Assembly (NCBI GenBank): GCA_964019135.1
Contig: OZ025257.1
Span: forward strand, 27,636,352-27,700,351
Direction: 5' to 3'
DNA length: 64,000 bases
DNA from: Arenicola marina
Taxonomy: Eukaryota; Annelida; Polychaeta; Arenicolidae
Below the pieces are notes generated by a model that saw only the letters and a list, made by a program, of their open reading frames with translations, ran no database searches and was not told the origin of the DNA. A program made the position numbers and the translations under genes. Positions 11,606 to 24,700 of the stretch are shown in pieces; positions within the stretch are counted from its first letter, which is position 1, and each line of letters starts with the position of its first letter.

Positions 11606-13545
11606 CCAGCACAGGGTTGTGGGGAAGGCCACCTCCCTTGTCCTTACCCACCGCCTCCCTTGTCCTTACCCACCACCTCCCTTGTCCTTACCCACCACCT
11701 CCCTTGTCCTTACCCACCACGGGTTGTGAGGAAAGCCACCTCCCTTGTCCTTACCCACCACCTCCCTTGTCCTTACCCACCACCTCCCTTGTCCTTACCC
11801 ACCGCCTCCCTTGTCCTTACCCACCACCTCCCTTGTCCTTACCCACCACCTCCCTTGTCCTTACCCACCACCTCCCTTGTCCTTACCCACCACCTCCCTT
11901 GTCCTTACCCACCACCTCCCTTGTCCTTACCCACCACGGGTTGTGAGGAAGGCTACCTCCCTTGTCCTTACCCACCACCTCCCTTGTCCTTACCCACCAC
12001 CTCCCTTGTCCTTACCCACCGCCTCCCTTGTCCTTACCCACCACCTCCCTTGTCCTTACCCACCACCTCCCTTGTCCTTACCCACCACCTCCCTTGTCCT
12101 TACCCACCACCTCCCTTGTCCTTACCCACAACCTCCCTTGTCCTTACCCACCACGGGTTGTGAGGAAGGCTACCTCCCTTCTCCTTTCCCACCACCTCCC
12201 TTGTCCTTACCCACCACCTCCCTTGTCCTTACCCACCACCTCCCTTGTCCTTACCCACCACCTCCCTTGTCCTTACCCACCGCCTCCCTTGTCCTGACCC
12301 ACCACCTCCCTTGTCCTTTCCCAACACCTCCCTTCTCCTTACCCACCACCTCCCTTGTCCTTACCCACCGCCTCTCTTGTCCTTACCCATCACCTCCCTT
12401 GTCCTTACCCACCACCTACCTTGTCCTTACCCACCACCTCCCTTGTCCTTACCCACCACCTCCCTTGTTCTTACCCACCACCTCCCTTGTCCTTACCCAC
12501 CACCTCCCTTGCTCTATCCACCACCTCCCTTGTCCTTACCCACCACGGGTTGTGAGGAAGGCCACTTCCCCTGTCCTTACCCACCACCTCCCTTGTCCTT
12601 ACCCACCACCTCCCTTGTCCTTACTCACCACCTCCCTTGTCCGCACACACCACGGGTTGTGAGGAAGGCCACCTAGCTTGTCCTTACCCACCACGGGTTG
12701 CGAGGAAAGCCACCTCCCTGGTCCTTACCCACCACCTCCCTTGTCCTTACCCACCACGGGTTGCGAGGAAAGCCACCTCCCTTGTCCTTACCCACCACCT
12801 CCCTTGTTCTTACGCACCACCTCCCTTGTCCTTACCCACCACCTCCCCTGTCCTTACCCACCACCTCCCTTTTCCTTACCCAACACTCCCTTGTCCTTAC
12901 CCAACACCTCCCTTGTCCTTACCCACCACCTCCCTTGTCCTTACCCACCACGGGTTGTGAGAAAGGCCACCTCCCTTGTCCTTACCCACCACCTCCCTTG
13001 TCCTTACCCAACACAGGTTGTGAGGAAGGCCACCTCCCTTGTCCTTACCCACCACGGGTTGTGAGGAAGGCCACTTCCCTTGTCCTTACCCACCACCTCT
13101 CTTGTCCTTACCCACCACCTCCCTTGTCCTTACCCACCACCTCCCTTGTCCTTACCCACCACTTCCCTTGTCCTTACCCACCACCTCCCTTGTCCTTACC
13201 CACCACCTACCTTGTCCTTACCCACCATCTTTCTTGTCCTTACCCACCACCTCCCTTGTCCTTACCAAACACCTCCCTTGTCCTTACCCACCACCTCCCT
13301 TGTCCTTACCCACCACCTCCCCTGTCCTTACCCACCACCTGCCTTGTTCTTACCCACCACGGGTTGTGAGGAAGGCCACCTCCCTTGTCCTTACCCACCA
13401 CTTCCCTTGTCCTTACCCACCACCTCCCTTGTTCTTACCCACCACCTCCCTTGTCCTTACCCACCACCTCCCTTGTCCTTACCCACCACCTGCCTTGTCC
13501 TTACCCCCCTCCTCCCTTGTCCTTACCCACCAACTCGCTTGTCCA
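11606..13545. repeat. Minisatellite, 22 bp unit with periodic 17-20 bp spacer
   Basis: The unit CCTCCCTTGTCCTTACCCAC plus CA repeats about 80 times. It is interrupted about twelve times by a CGGGTTGTGAGGAAGGC block, giving an irregular higher-order pattern. On the minus strand every unit contains TGGGTAAGGAC, which resembles a 5' splice site (GTAAGG). The reading frames are repeat artefacts. Confidence 0.96.
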
Positions 13546-15040
13546 ACGATGGTTGTGGTCAGCGCAGCAGTCCACTCTGCCAACCACATCAATCAACGGT
13601 CATTGTTCCTACTACCCGAGGGGAGGTGCTGTTCAGGAGGGAGTGTGGGATGGGGGGGGGGGGGGGGTAGGGCAGACGCAGCAGATAATCGCGTGACCAA
13701 GGGAGGTTTTCATTAAGATCATATCGCCACAATGGACACGACATACTAGTAAAATATTAATACAGATGACCTGCAATTGATATTGGGGACAAAGGTACTT
13801 TTCCTACAACCAATAATAAACTATCGTTCTTGACAATATGAAGAAGTAAAAGGAAAGAAAAACGCTCATACCTCATGCGGACTTTTTGCTAATATCCCAA
13901 CGAATAAGACAATATATAATATATATAATATAAATTAATAATGAATATGTTCTGTTGGCGCAGAAGTTATCTTTCGTCTGATGAGGTAAGCAATGAGCGC
14001 CATTTTGATTTCGACGACCAATTTGACGAGACCGGCAGAGATATTAAGTCACATGGAGTTGTTTCCTTCCATAACACAATGACCACATAACGGGGGACCT
14101 GCTTCGATGTGTGTTAAGGAACATGTTTCTGGGGAAAGAGCGTGTGGAATGATTCATAATGAGAATGGGTAACCGCTTAAACTGTTCTTAAATCAATACG
14201 TTTAAGACGCCATTGTTAAAGAAACAGGTAAAACCACCTTTGATGTTCTGCAGCAACTAACCGACTTTTGTGTTAAAAAACCTGATGTGTGTTATTCTCG
14301 CTGGACGAATTACCAATTGACATTGATGACATTCTTGTGACGTCATTATTTTGTGTGCACATTTTGATTACTATGTATGAATCAACATTTAACAACAATG
14401 AGTGAATAATAATACTAATAATGACTGGATCGAAGGCTCTGATATGTTTTAAGTAAGAGAAGACACTGGAAAGTTCTTGATTTCGTTGTTCAAAATCAAC
14501 TCGCCTGGAGCCTCATGCATAATGGTAAACAACAAATCAACACTTTCTTGTGCTTTCTCATTACCTTAACATCTGAAACTGGGTAACTGCTTGAACTGTT
14601 CTTAAAGACCATGAAAAAGAATTTCAAGATATAATTATCGAAACAGCCGGTGATTTTATTCTCCAACCACCTTCGATGTCATGCCGCAACTCGAGCAACG
14701 TACCGACTTTGGTGGTACAAAAACCTAATGTTATTCCCGCTGAAAAAATTACCACTTGACATTTGATATCGGAAACTTCTTTTTCAGAAACAAATCCGTA
14801 TTATATCTGACTGCCGTCCGTTGAAAATGGAACTGTCGCTGCGTAGAACGGCCGCTTTCTCAGTTTCTTTGAAACCGAAGAAATTGAAACCACCGATAGA
14901 CATACAATTCTCCAATAGTTTCTATTGCGCATACACGTTTTCAACACAGTAAATCAAAACGTACAATGCCACAAGTATTTATATTATGCCTCGGCCAAAA
15001 AAACACATTGATTAGCTCTGTCTACGTCATCGCGGGTCAA
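13546..15040. other. Unassigned sequence with an old internal duplication
   Basis: 14149-14370 and 14570-14790 are diverged direct copies. They share GGGTAAC-GCTT-AACTGTTCTTAA, an AACCACCTT-GATGT segment, ACCGACTTT and AATTACCA-TTGACATT. No coding potential was recognised. Confidence 0.6.
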
Positions 15041-15269
15041 TGACTTTTTTACTACAGGACCGCAGATGGCAAGTGGAGAGGAGGTTTTTTTTTTCTTCTT
15101 CAATACCGTGGGGCGGAGCTTCCTTTGTCCCGTTGTTTAATCACCCAGATGAAACGTCTACGGGTCTTTGTCTGCGGTCAACAGAGGCACTGACGGACAA
15201 GACCACTACTAAACCGGCCCCCACAATACCCAGACACTCGGCGATGGACAGGCACTATTTTATTTGGCG

Positions 15270-15284
15270 GAGCGCCACCTACTC
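15270..15284 (-). promoter_or_regulatory. CTCF-core-like motif
   Basis: The minus strand reads GAGTAGGTGGCGCTC, matching the AGGTGGCGC core of the CTCF consensus known from flies and vertebrates. Motif match only, with no binding evidence. Confidence 0.3.
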
Positions 15285-16194
15285 AAGGAGGCGGTAATCC
15301 GTCTCTGACAAACAGCACGACCTGTGGCGGAAGGCAAGGCCCCCCCCCAACCCCCAACCCCCGCTACCCACCAATCACCACCTACCCACGTGTACCTCCA
15401 CCTACACCCCCCTCTCCGCCGCTCATCCACCCCGCCTCCCCGTCCAGCATTGCGTCCACCCCATCCCCCCTTTGGGTCTCTGGAGGTTTGTCTGCCCGCT
15501 TTATATGGACTGACCGTGGCGGAGGAGAGACGGCACCTGTCATGACCTTCCCGCAACCACCCGCCAGCCCATCCCTACCCAGACGAGGGGGTAGTGGGGG
15601 CGGCGGCGGCCGGGGGGGGGGGGAGGGGAGGCGGCGATAGAGTGGGGGGGGCGGCGTATATATAGCAGAGGTGGTGGTGTGGGTAACGGGGCGGGGCGGG
15701 GCGGGGTGGGGCTGCTGGGGGTGAAGCGACGGGGTAGGGGGTGGAGTGGGGGTTGGGTTTAGCAGCCACGGGGTCGCGAAGGGTATGGTGCCTGACCGTC
15801 GAGCCTGGGGGATGAATACGAGCAGGATCAATCATTCCACACACAGTCAGCAAAGACATGGAGAAAGGTGAAAGCTTTTTAAAACTACACCCTGATATAT
15901 ACGGCGGCTGGCCTTTTTTACCACATCCATCACCCCCCGACGCACCCAACCGGTCAGGCCGACTGGAAATAATTGCAGACACTTGTATCATAGGCAGTCG
16001 CAAATCCGGGGCCCCATATTGGGGGCGCAGAGGAAAACTGTGTGTTTATTTCTACCTTCCAAATCTCTCAGACATGCCAGGGTCGGTGCCATTTGCAGTG
16101 ACGTATTACATCAGAGTAAACCAATCTGCCTGTCTGCGACGTGACAATTCTGGACGGAGGCTGGGTCGGCTTCAGCGAGCAGCGCCCACCGACC

Positions 16195-16606
16195 GAACCG
16201 CCACCTGCAGGGAGAGTGCAACCTCGCCCCAGCCTGGCCGGGCAGTGGCGCCACCTGGGGGACGGAAAGTGATGCGAGCCGTCGGGGCCGACCACATTGG
16301 CGGCCAATGCAGGCAGAGATTGCCGGGATATACAGTTATCCATCGCAAAAAAAAACACAGAGGTGAGGGTCAACCACCCGCTCCCCACTCCCCGCTCTCC
16401 CTCCCTCATCTCCCTCTCCCCTCTCTTGCCCCCCCCCCTCCAACCCCAACCACCGCCCCCACCCCCCATCTAAGATACTCATACGCAGTACGCGCCAAAA
16501 ACAACGGCGCCCTCTGTCGGTTTACAATGAGGCACACAGGGACGTGGTGGCGCCACCTAGCGAGGTCGCGATTGTGCTCATAAAGGAGTGGTGCCACCTG
16601 GCGGAA
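16195..16606 (-). promoter_or_regulatory. Cluster of five CTCF-core-like motifs, all on the minus strand
   Basis: Read on the minus strand, the motifs are CCTGCAGGTGGCGG (16195-16212), CCCCAGGTGGCGCCA (16244-16260), CCGACAGAGGGCGCC (16503-16520), CTAGGTGGCGCCACC (16545-16562) and CCGCCAGGTGGCACC (16589-16605). All fit the form CC-N3-AG-R-K-GGC-R-S. Five same-orientation hits in about 410 bp look unlikely by chance, but the expected number was not computed. An insulator or boundary element is possible. Confidence 0.4.
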
Positions 16607-16865
16607 GGATGGCTACATCGGTTTTTCTCTCACACACGTCTCGGTTTCCTTACAATACATACAGAGCGGGGCTGTATCTTTGGGTTGTACCTTTCACAGA
16701 ATACTAACAATGGGAGGGAGGGGTGGGCACAGGTTTCTGTGACGCATCTCATCATGGTCAAAATATTGGCCTATGTATAAAAAAAGGGTGAAAAGTGAAT
16801 TTTTGTGGTAAACGTTAACCTTTTAAAGCATTTTTTAAAAGAATTTTACACAACAATGTGCCCCT

Positions 16866-17040
16866 TAAGGTTACGAGCTCGTCATTGTCAGGGAGACGAT
16901 CCCCAGGCCTATTGAGCGCTGCAGTGTTAGGGAGAACAGACTCGAACCCGCGACTCCACATCCCCCGTCACCGCGCCTCAGCCAGCGACCCCGTGCCGTC
17001 AAAACGAGGCTGACACCACGTGACCTGACCGGCGGCCCAC
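16866..17040 (-). mobile_element. tRNA-derived SINE-like sequence
   Basis: The minus strand shows a tRNA-like head with TGGCTGAGGCG (A box) and GCGGGTTCGAGTCTG (B box), followed by a non-tRNA body to about 16866. The acceptor stem does not pair, so it is not a functional tRNA gene. Confidence 0.5.
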
Positions 17041-18433
17041 CCCGTTCATCACCCCGGTTCCCGCTCCATTACGGTGGTCGCCACCGGGGTCGCCCTGTAA
17101 TTCGTACTGACACCGGCACGAGACATCTGGCCGGCGGGCACGGGGTAGAGTCGCTACTTATAGCCCAGTTGGTTGGGCGGCGGAGGTGGGCGGGTGCGGG
17201 CGGGGAGGGGGGGTGCGGGTGCGGGCGGGGAGGGGGGGGGGGTGCGGGGTGAGGGGGTATCTAACCTACGTCCCTAGCTGGCTCTCAGCGGAATAATTCC
17301 TGGGAGTGCGGCCAATGGTAATGAATATCGTAGGATTATAATAAAAGGTGATACAAGAACCGTGACAGAAAGAGTGCATCTGGCTATTGTCCATGGTGCC
17401 CAGCCCGGCGGTCGGTGTGTGGGTTCGCGCCCCACCTGTGCAAATCTACAACATTGTACGGGATACAGATCCCAGATCTTTCTCCCAAAGGGGTAACGGC
17501 GACATGGACAATTTCTCACACAAATCTGGACTTTTCAATGACTTCTCCATCAAACATTCATGATTTTGCACGACTTCTCCATCAACAATTCATGATTTTC
17601 CATGATCGTTTCCTTTATCTGTAGCATGTATGCATGGATTAATCACCTTAACGTTAAAGGCCATTAACAGGTACAGGTCAGAAAACACTTAGCAATTCTG
17701 CAAGAAAGTAAGGAAGAGGAGTATTGTATCATCTTCAAATTAGCAAAATTAATAAAGTTGCCACAGCCAAGATCGTGAGACTAAACCCAAGACATAGAAT
17801 CGTCATGTAACCGTGGGGAGCAGTATAGAATTCCAAGACTTCTGCCCGCCCCCCCCCCTGCCACCCCCCGTAGCCATGATTTCTTTAACGATGACCATTG
17901 TTCAGGACTTTCTATGCTATTCTTTGATTTTCCATGCTATTCCATGACCGTGGGAACCCTGCCGTGAATCTGTCTGACATGCACCTCTAACCATCTTGGG
18001 GCAGTGAACCTCAACATCCCTATATACATGTTACTCACATAGCAAAAGTTTCACTTTTACTTTTAAAACCGTTCGGGAAAAAAATGGGTTCGGAAGCTGA
18101 GTATATAAGAACCCACTAAATGTACATAACAGTTAACAGTCTACGTTGTTAAGCCAGTTTCCTTGGCTAAACTGATGCATCTCGCGCGGCACTTGGGTCA
18201 CTTTCTTGCGTACTACGTCATCAACATTCGTGTATCGTTGGCGTTAATTGCCAGTTTGAATATGGTGAAATAAATCTTTCAAGCAGTCGACAATGCTTTT
18301 CTCCAAACGATTTGTCACATCATAATACCACTGGAAATGTCGTGCATGAGCACCTTTAATTACAATATACACTGTGTATCATTCTTTGGGATGTAGTTTA
18401 AGAACACCGAGCAGTGATGGGACGTGGGCTTAC
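17041..18433. other. Intron or flank of CTU2, nothing further recognised
   Basis: G-rich tract at about 17170-17255. A weak tRNA-like B box lies at about 17429. Repeated phrases such as ATTTTCCATGAT and ACTTCTCCATCAA occur at 17545-17605. The missing C-terminal exon(s) of CTU2 were looked for here on the minus strand and not recognised. Confidence 0.45.
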
Positions 18434-18789
18434 CCCTTGGCGGTGTGACAGCCTCCATCCCCTTGACCGCAGCATTCGCCAGGTGTCGCTGCCATCGCGG
18501 GCCCCCCGTCACAGACGCCGTCCCCGGAGCCTCCACACCCCCCAGGGCTGACCTCACGGACGCTGGGGGTGGCGTCAGGATTGACCCCCGGGGCGGTCCG
18601 GGTGGGGTCGGGATTGGCCCCCGGGGCGGCAGAGGTGGGGTCAGGGACCACCATGTTGGATGTGTCCGGCGTTGGGCCGCCAGGGACGTTTGTCTTGTTG
18701 TTCCTGGCGGCGATTTGTTGACACAACGAATGGGAGAATTTGGTGGCATTCAGTGCGGAGCTGTCCTCGACGTCTGTGTCCAGTATACA
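18434..18789 (-). CDS. CTU2: CTU2 exon 12 (extended, Pro/Gly-rich)
   Basis: Encodes CILDTDVEDSSALNATKFSH, then a long segment rich in Pro, Gly, Thr and Asp that includes two diverged PGANPDPT-like repeats, ending CCGQGDGGCHTAKG. Acceptor ATCGTTGTCAG, donor GTAAGCCC, ending in phase 2. It is longer than the equivalent part of the human protein. Cys pairs near the end resemble the Cys-rich tail of other family members. Confidence 0.88.
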
Positions 18790-21700
18790 CTGACAACGAT
18801 AAAAGGTCAAAAAGTCAAAAAGTGGTTATATGCGAGTTCGTTATAAATAATAAATAATCTAGATCTACAAACTAAACCCCGATAAAATGGCTACCTTTAC
18901 ACTTACTGCTCGCTGAAAGTAACTCCATATTTACCATTTGGAGTATTTATCAAATAATCATATTCATATAATGCCATTCATAATGAAAAATGAAGTGACA
19001 ATAAAATGGTGCCCCGCCCGTTGTGACGTCACACTTACCCCACAGAGACAGCACGTGTCTTGGTTATTGCCGCAAGGGGGCGCCGCGCAAAACTTGTCGC
19101 CGGTTCTGAGAAACAGAATAATTGGAACGTTTGGAAATGGCATAAAAAAAAACGTAACTCGAATAAAGGTAGATAATCAGCCAGGTCATCAAATGCACAA
19201 TTGGACCCGAAGTGTTTAGTGCTTCAGGCCACCTGTGGCCTGTCAACATGAAGGTTAATTGGTCCAAGACACCAAAGGGAACGTAGAGCCCGTACGATTG
19301 AGTATTATCAGAACTACGAACTGGTTTCTGGGAGGGACGTTTTTTGTCCAGGTAACCTTTTTTGGAGGCTAAAACTAGTTCGCTTGTTGATTGGTTGCAT
19401 ATTCAGGACGCTTTAACCACTCTTGGTCATATCGCGTTAATGGGAGAAGGAAGGAAGAGCGGGGCCATTTTAAGGGGTAACCCCCTACTCTTTGCACAAA
19501 AGGACACGGGATCTTTATCCTGCGACCACACAGATATGGTTACAGCGTTGCGCGAACCACCTATCCAACTTCGTTTGTTGATCGATCGCTGTTTTAATAT
19601 AAAAATAACTCAAGGGATCACCGCGTTAAATTCAATCACTCTTGCCGCTTCTATTTTGTTAGGTTATAAAGGTTTTTCGTAAATGATTTTCGTACTGTTT
19701 ATGTACCTCATAATTGTGTTGGTGGTGTTGGGGAAGTCAGCCTGGAGGCCGGCCACAAATCCTTCGGTCAGCCGCTCCAGGCTAGCCAGGTGTGGGGTCT
19801 GTGGGGACAACGTCACAGGTATAGACACCCATACTGCAGCTAATGTTACAACCGTCAGCCGCCCCAGGCTAGCCAGGTGTGGGGTCTGTGGGGACAACGT
19901 CACAGGTATAGACACCCATACTGCAGCTAATGTTACAACCGTCAGCCGCTCCAGGCTAGCCAGGTGTGGGGTCTGCGGGGACAACGTCACTGGTATAGAC
20001 ACCCATACTGCAGCTAATGTTACAACCGTCAGCCGCCCCAGGCTAGCCACGTGTGGGGTCTGCGGGGACAACGTCACAGGTATAGACACCTATACTGCAG
20101 CTAATGTTACAAGCGTCAGCCGCCCCAGGCTAGCCACGTGTGGGGTCTGCGGGGACAACGTCACAGGTATAGACACCCATACTCCAGCTAATGTTACAAC
20201 CGTCAGCCGCCCCAGGCTAGCCACGTGTGGGGTCTGTGGGGACAATATCACAGGTATAGACACCCATACTCCAGCTAATGGTACAACCGTCAGCCGCTCC
20301 AGGCTAGCCAGGTGTGGGGTCTGTGGGGACAACGTCACAGGTATAGACACCCATACTGCAGCTAATGTTACAACCGTCAGCCGCCCCAGGCTAGCCAGGT
20401 GTGGGGTCTGTGGGGACAGCGTCACAGGTATAGACACCCATACTCCAGCTAATGTTACAACCGTCAGCCGCTCCAGGCTAGCCAGGTGTGGGGTCTGTGG
20501 GGACAGCGTCACAGGTATAGACACCCATACTCCAGCTAATGTTACAACCGTCAGCCGCCCCAGGCTAGCCAGGTGTGGGGTCTGTGGGGACAACGTCACA
20601 GGTATAGACACCCATACTGCAGCTAATGGTACAACCGTCAGCCGCCCCAGGCTAGCCACGTGTGGGGTCTGTGGGGACAACGTCACAGGTATAGACACCC
20701 ATACTGCAGCTAATGGTACAACCGTCAGCCGCCCCAGGCTAGCCACGTGTGGGGTCTGTGGGGACAACGTCACAGGTATAGACACCCATACTGCAGCTAA
20801 TGGTACAACCGTCAGCCGCCCCAGGCTAGCCACGTGTGGGGTCTGTGGGGACAGCGTCACAGGTATAGACACCCATACTCCAGCTAATGGTACAACCGTC
20901 AGCCGCTCCAGGCTAGCCAGGTGTGGGGTCTGTGGGGACAGCGTCACAGGTATAGACACCCATACTCTGGCTGATGTTACAACCGTCAACCGCCCCAGGC
21001 TAGCCACGTGTGGGGTCTGTGGGGACAGCGTCACAGGTATAGACACCCATACTGCAGCTAATGTTACAACCGTCAGCCGCCCCAGGCTAGCCACGTGTGG
21101 GGTCTGTGGGGACAGCGTCACAGGTATAGACACCCATACTCCAGCTAATGGTACAACCGTCAGCCGCTCCAGGCTAGCCAGGTGTGGGGTCTGTGGGGAC
21201 AGCGTCACAGGTATAGACACCCATACTCTGGCTGATGTTACAACCGTCAACCGCCCCAGGCTAGCCACGTGTGGGGTCTGTGGGGACAACGTCACAGGTA
21301 TAGACACCCATACTCCAGCTAATGGTACAACCGTCAGCCGCTCCAGGCTAGCCAGGTGTGGGGTCTGCGGGGACAGCGTCACAGGTATAGACACCCATAC
21401 TCTGGCTGATGTTACAACCGTCAACCGCCCCAGGCTAGCCACGTGTGGGGTCTGTGGGGACAACGTCACAGGTATAGACACCCATACTCCAGCTAATGGT
21501 ACAACCGTCAGCGGCTCCAGGCTAGCCAGGTGTGGGGTCTGCGGGGACAGCGTCACTGGTATAGACACCCATACTCCAGCTAATGTTACAACCGTCAGCC
21601 GCCCCAGGCTAGCCACGTGTGGGGTCTGCGGGGACAACGTCACAGGTATAGACACCCATACTCCAGCTAATGGTACAACCGTCAGCCGCCCCAGGCTAGC

Positions 21701-24700
21701 CAGGTGTGGGGTCTGCGGGGACAGCGTCACAGGTATAGACACCCATACTCCAGCTAATGTTACAACCGTCAGCCGCCCCAGGCTAGCCAGGTGTGGGGTC
21801 TGTGGGGACAATATCACAGGTATAGACACCCATACTCCAGCTAATGGTACAACCGTCAGCCGCCCCAGGCTAGCCAGGTGTGGGGTCTGTGGGGACAGCG
21901 TCACATGTATACACACAGTAGTGACTGTAAGTTACATACACACCCATACTCCAGCTAATGTTACAGTAATTACGACACACACACGCCGAATTTAGAATAG
22001 CGTGGAAAATGGCAAGTCACCCCTTGATATTTCAATGTCAAAGCCAGGCCTGTAGATACAACCGCAAGTTACATACACTCCAACACTCTCGCGAAAGTTA
22101 CAGTTATTACGCAAATTCACGCCCGAATTACGAATAGCGAGGAAGAGGACAGACCTTCCATTGATATTTCAATGTCAAGGTCATGCATGTAGGCACAACA
22201 AATGTACTTTCGATACGTGAATAAACGACCGCTCTACCTGCGAGATATCTCCATGTTGACACACAGCGGTAGCCTAAGTCCCTCTGTGCCCTAAATGCAA
22301 GAAGAAGTAAGACTCGTACAGGCGCGAGGCTGTGGACTGATCGGCTACCCACCTTAGTTGCCAGGGTCGGGAGGCAGACAGGCTCCAGATGTTGCAAGCT
22401 GACGTACAGGGCGACTTCCTTGGCAGTGAAATCTCTGAAGTGACAGATAAAAAACATTAAAATAGGAATTATCATTATTCTAAGATTAGGATCAAGGTCA
22501 TTATAGCTGAGGGAATTGGACAGAGAAGAAATTATCAGCGGCAGAATGGTTGTTCTCTCCATTTCTCTCAACCATAACATCACCGTAAGTCATACGATCC
22601 ACCCCAAAAACGTTTTTTCCATTTGCTTTATTATTATATCACCCAGTTAAGCCCCCAAAAAATTATTCCACAATACACTGATCAAGTTACTGACTAATAC
22701 TGATCGATATAACATGACCAGAGTCTTTCAAGGAAGTACCAACATTAACGTCACCTTAACGTAATATTAGTTATTAGTATTTATATATAACACTTATATT
22801 GGAGTCATTTGGTGAATGAAGTATATATATATATGTATATATATATAAAGTAGTAACAAGATATTACTTACCGGAGTGGCCTAATGAAGGACACCTCCCC
22901 TAGTCTCTGGTCAGCGAATGTCTGAAAACACACAGAAAACAAGATAATATACCACATGACAAATGGAATATAACATTTTCTTCAATTGTTTGATTTAGGA
23001 AGAAAGTCTTAACCCGCTGGTTGATATTGTGACAATGGAAAGGGTTTAACAAGAACCAAGTGTCCGAGGGTGGCCCTGATGTCATCGATAAGAGCAACAC
23101 AATGTCCCCTAGTACATTGGGCCTCTTAACCGCCCTGTACTCACAATGTCCCCCGGTACATTGGCCCTCTAAACCGCCCTGTACTCACAATGTCCCCCGG
23201 TACATTGGCCCTCTGTCCCGCCATGTACTCACAATGTCCCCCGGTACATTGGCCCTCTATACTCACAATGTCCCCCGGTACATTGGCCCTCTAAACCGCC
23301 CTGTACTCATAATGTCCCATGATACATTGGCCCTCTAAACCGCCCTGTACTCACAATGTCCCCCGGTACAGTGACCCTCTAAACCGCCCTGTACTCACAA
23401 TGTCCCCCGGTACATTGGCCCTCAAAACCGCCCTGTACTCACAATGTCCCCCGGTACATTGGCCCTCTGTACCGCCCTGTACTCACAATGTCCCCCGGTA
23501 CATTGGCCCTCCGTCCCGCCCTCCCCCGGTACATTGGCCCTCTGTACCGCCCTGTACTCACAATGTCCCCCGGTACATTGGCCCTCTAAACCGCCCTGTA
23601 CTCACAATGTCCCCTGGTACATTGGCCCTCTAAACCGCCCTGTACTCACAATGTCCCCTGGTACATTGGCCCTCTGTACCGCCCTGTACTCACAATGTCC
23701 CCCGGTACATTGGCCCTCTAAACCGCCCTGTACTCACAATGTCCCTTGGTACATTGGCTCTCTGTCCCGCCCTGTACTCGCAATTTCCCCCGGTACACTG
23801 ACCCTCTAAACCGCCCTGTACTCACAATGTCCCCCGGTACATTGGCCCTCTAAACCGCCCTGTACTCACAATGTCTCCCGGTACATTGGCCCTCTGTACC
23901 GCCCTGTACTCACAATGTCCCCCGGTACATTGGCCCTCTGTCCCGCCATGTACTCACAATGTCCCCCGGTACATTGGCCCTCTATACTCACAATGTCCCC
24001 CGGTACATTGGCCCTCTAAACCGCCCTGTACTCATAATGTCCCATGGTACATTGGCCCTCTAAACCGCCCTGTACTCACAATGTCCCCCGGTACAGTGAC
24101 CCTCTAAACCGCCCTGTACTCACAATGTCCCCCGGTACATTGGCCCTCAAAACCGCCCTGTACTCACAATGTCCCCCGGTACATTGGCCCTCTGTACCGC
24201 CCTGTACTCACAATGTCCCCCGGTACATTGGCCCTCCGTCCCGCCCTCCCCCGGTACATTGGCCCTCTGTACCGCCCTGTACTCACAATGTCCCCCGGTA
24301 CATTGGCCCTCTAAACCGCCCTGTACTCACAATGTCCCCTGGTACATTGGCCCTCTAAACCGCCCTGTACTCACAATGTCCCCTGGTACATTGGCCCTCT
24401 GTACCGCCCTGTACTCACAATGTCCCCCGGTACATTGGCCCTCTAAACCGCCCTGTACTCACAATGTCCCTTGGTACATTGGCTCTCTGTCCCGCCCTGT
24501 ACTCGCAATTTCCCCCGGTACACTGACCCTCTAAACCGCCCTGTACTCACAATGTCCCCCGGTACATTGGCCCTCTAAACCGCCCTGTACTCACAATGTC
24601 TCCCGGTACATTGGCCCTCTGTACCGCCCTGTACTCACAATGTCCCCCGGTACATTGGCCCTCTGTCCCGCCATGTACTCACAATGTCCCCCGGTACATT

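Larger units (their letters stand above)
15041..16865. other. GC-rich stretch, no gene recognised
   Basis: Many poly-G and poly-C runs. The 241-codon frame on the plus strand (15858-16583) has no recognisable domain and a composition typical of chance frames in GC-rich DNA. CTCF-core-like motifs are present (listed separately). A promoter could lie here, but nothing proves it. Confidence 0.45.

Noticed and set aside
11617-13716. Pro/Leu/Ser-rich frames of up to 305 codons
   Set aside because: Translations of the 22 bp minisatellite in several frames at once.
13546-13720. Possible CTU2 exon at the right edge of the 22 bp array
   Set aside because: The edge fits a donor (GTAAGG), but the upstream frames do not match the CTU2 C-terminus and contain stops.
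15858-16583. 241-codon plus-strand open frame
   Set aside because: No recognisable domain, GC-rich composition favours chance frames, and no splice support.
17385-17520. Possible tRNA or SINE on the plus strand
   Set aside because: Only a degenerate B box (GTGGGTTCGCGCCCC) was seen, with no convincing A box or stem pairing.
22128-22583. 151-codon minus-strand frame taken as one gene
   Set aside because: Only 22353-22434 of it is CTU2 exon 9. The rest is intron read-through.
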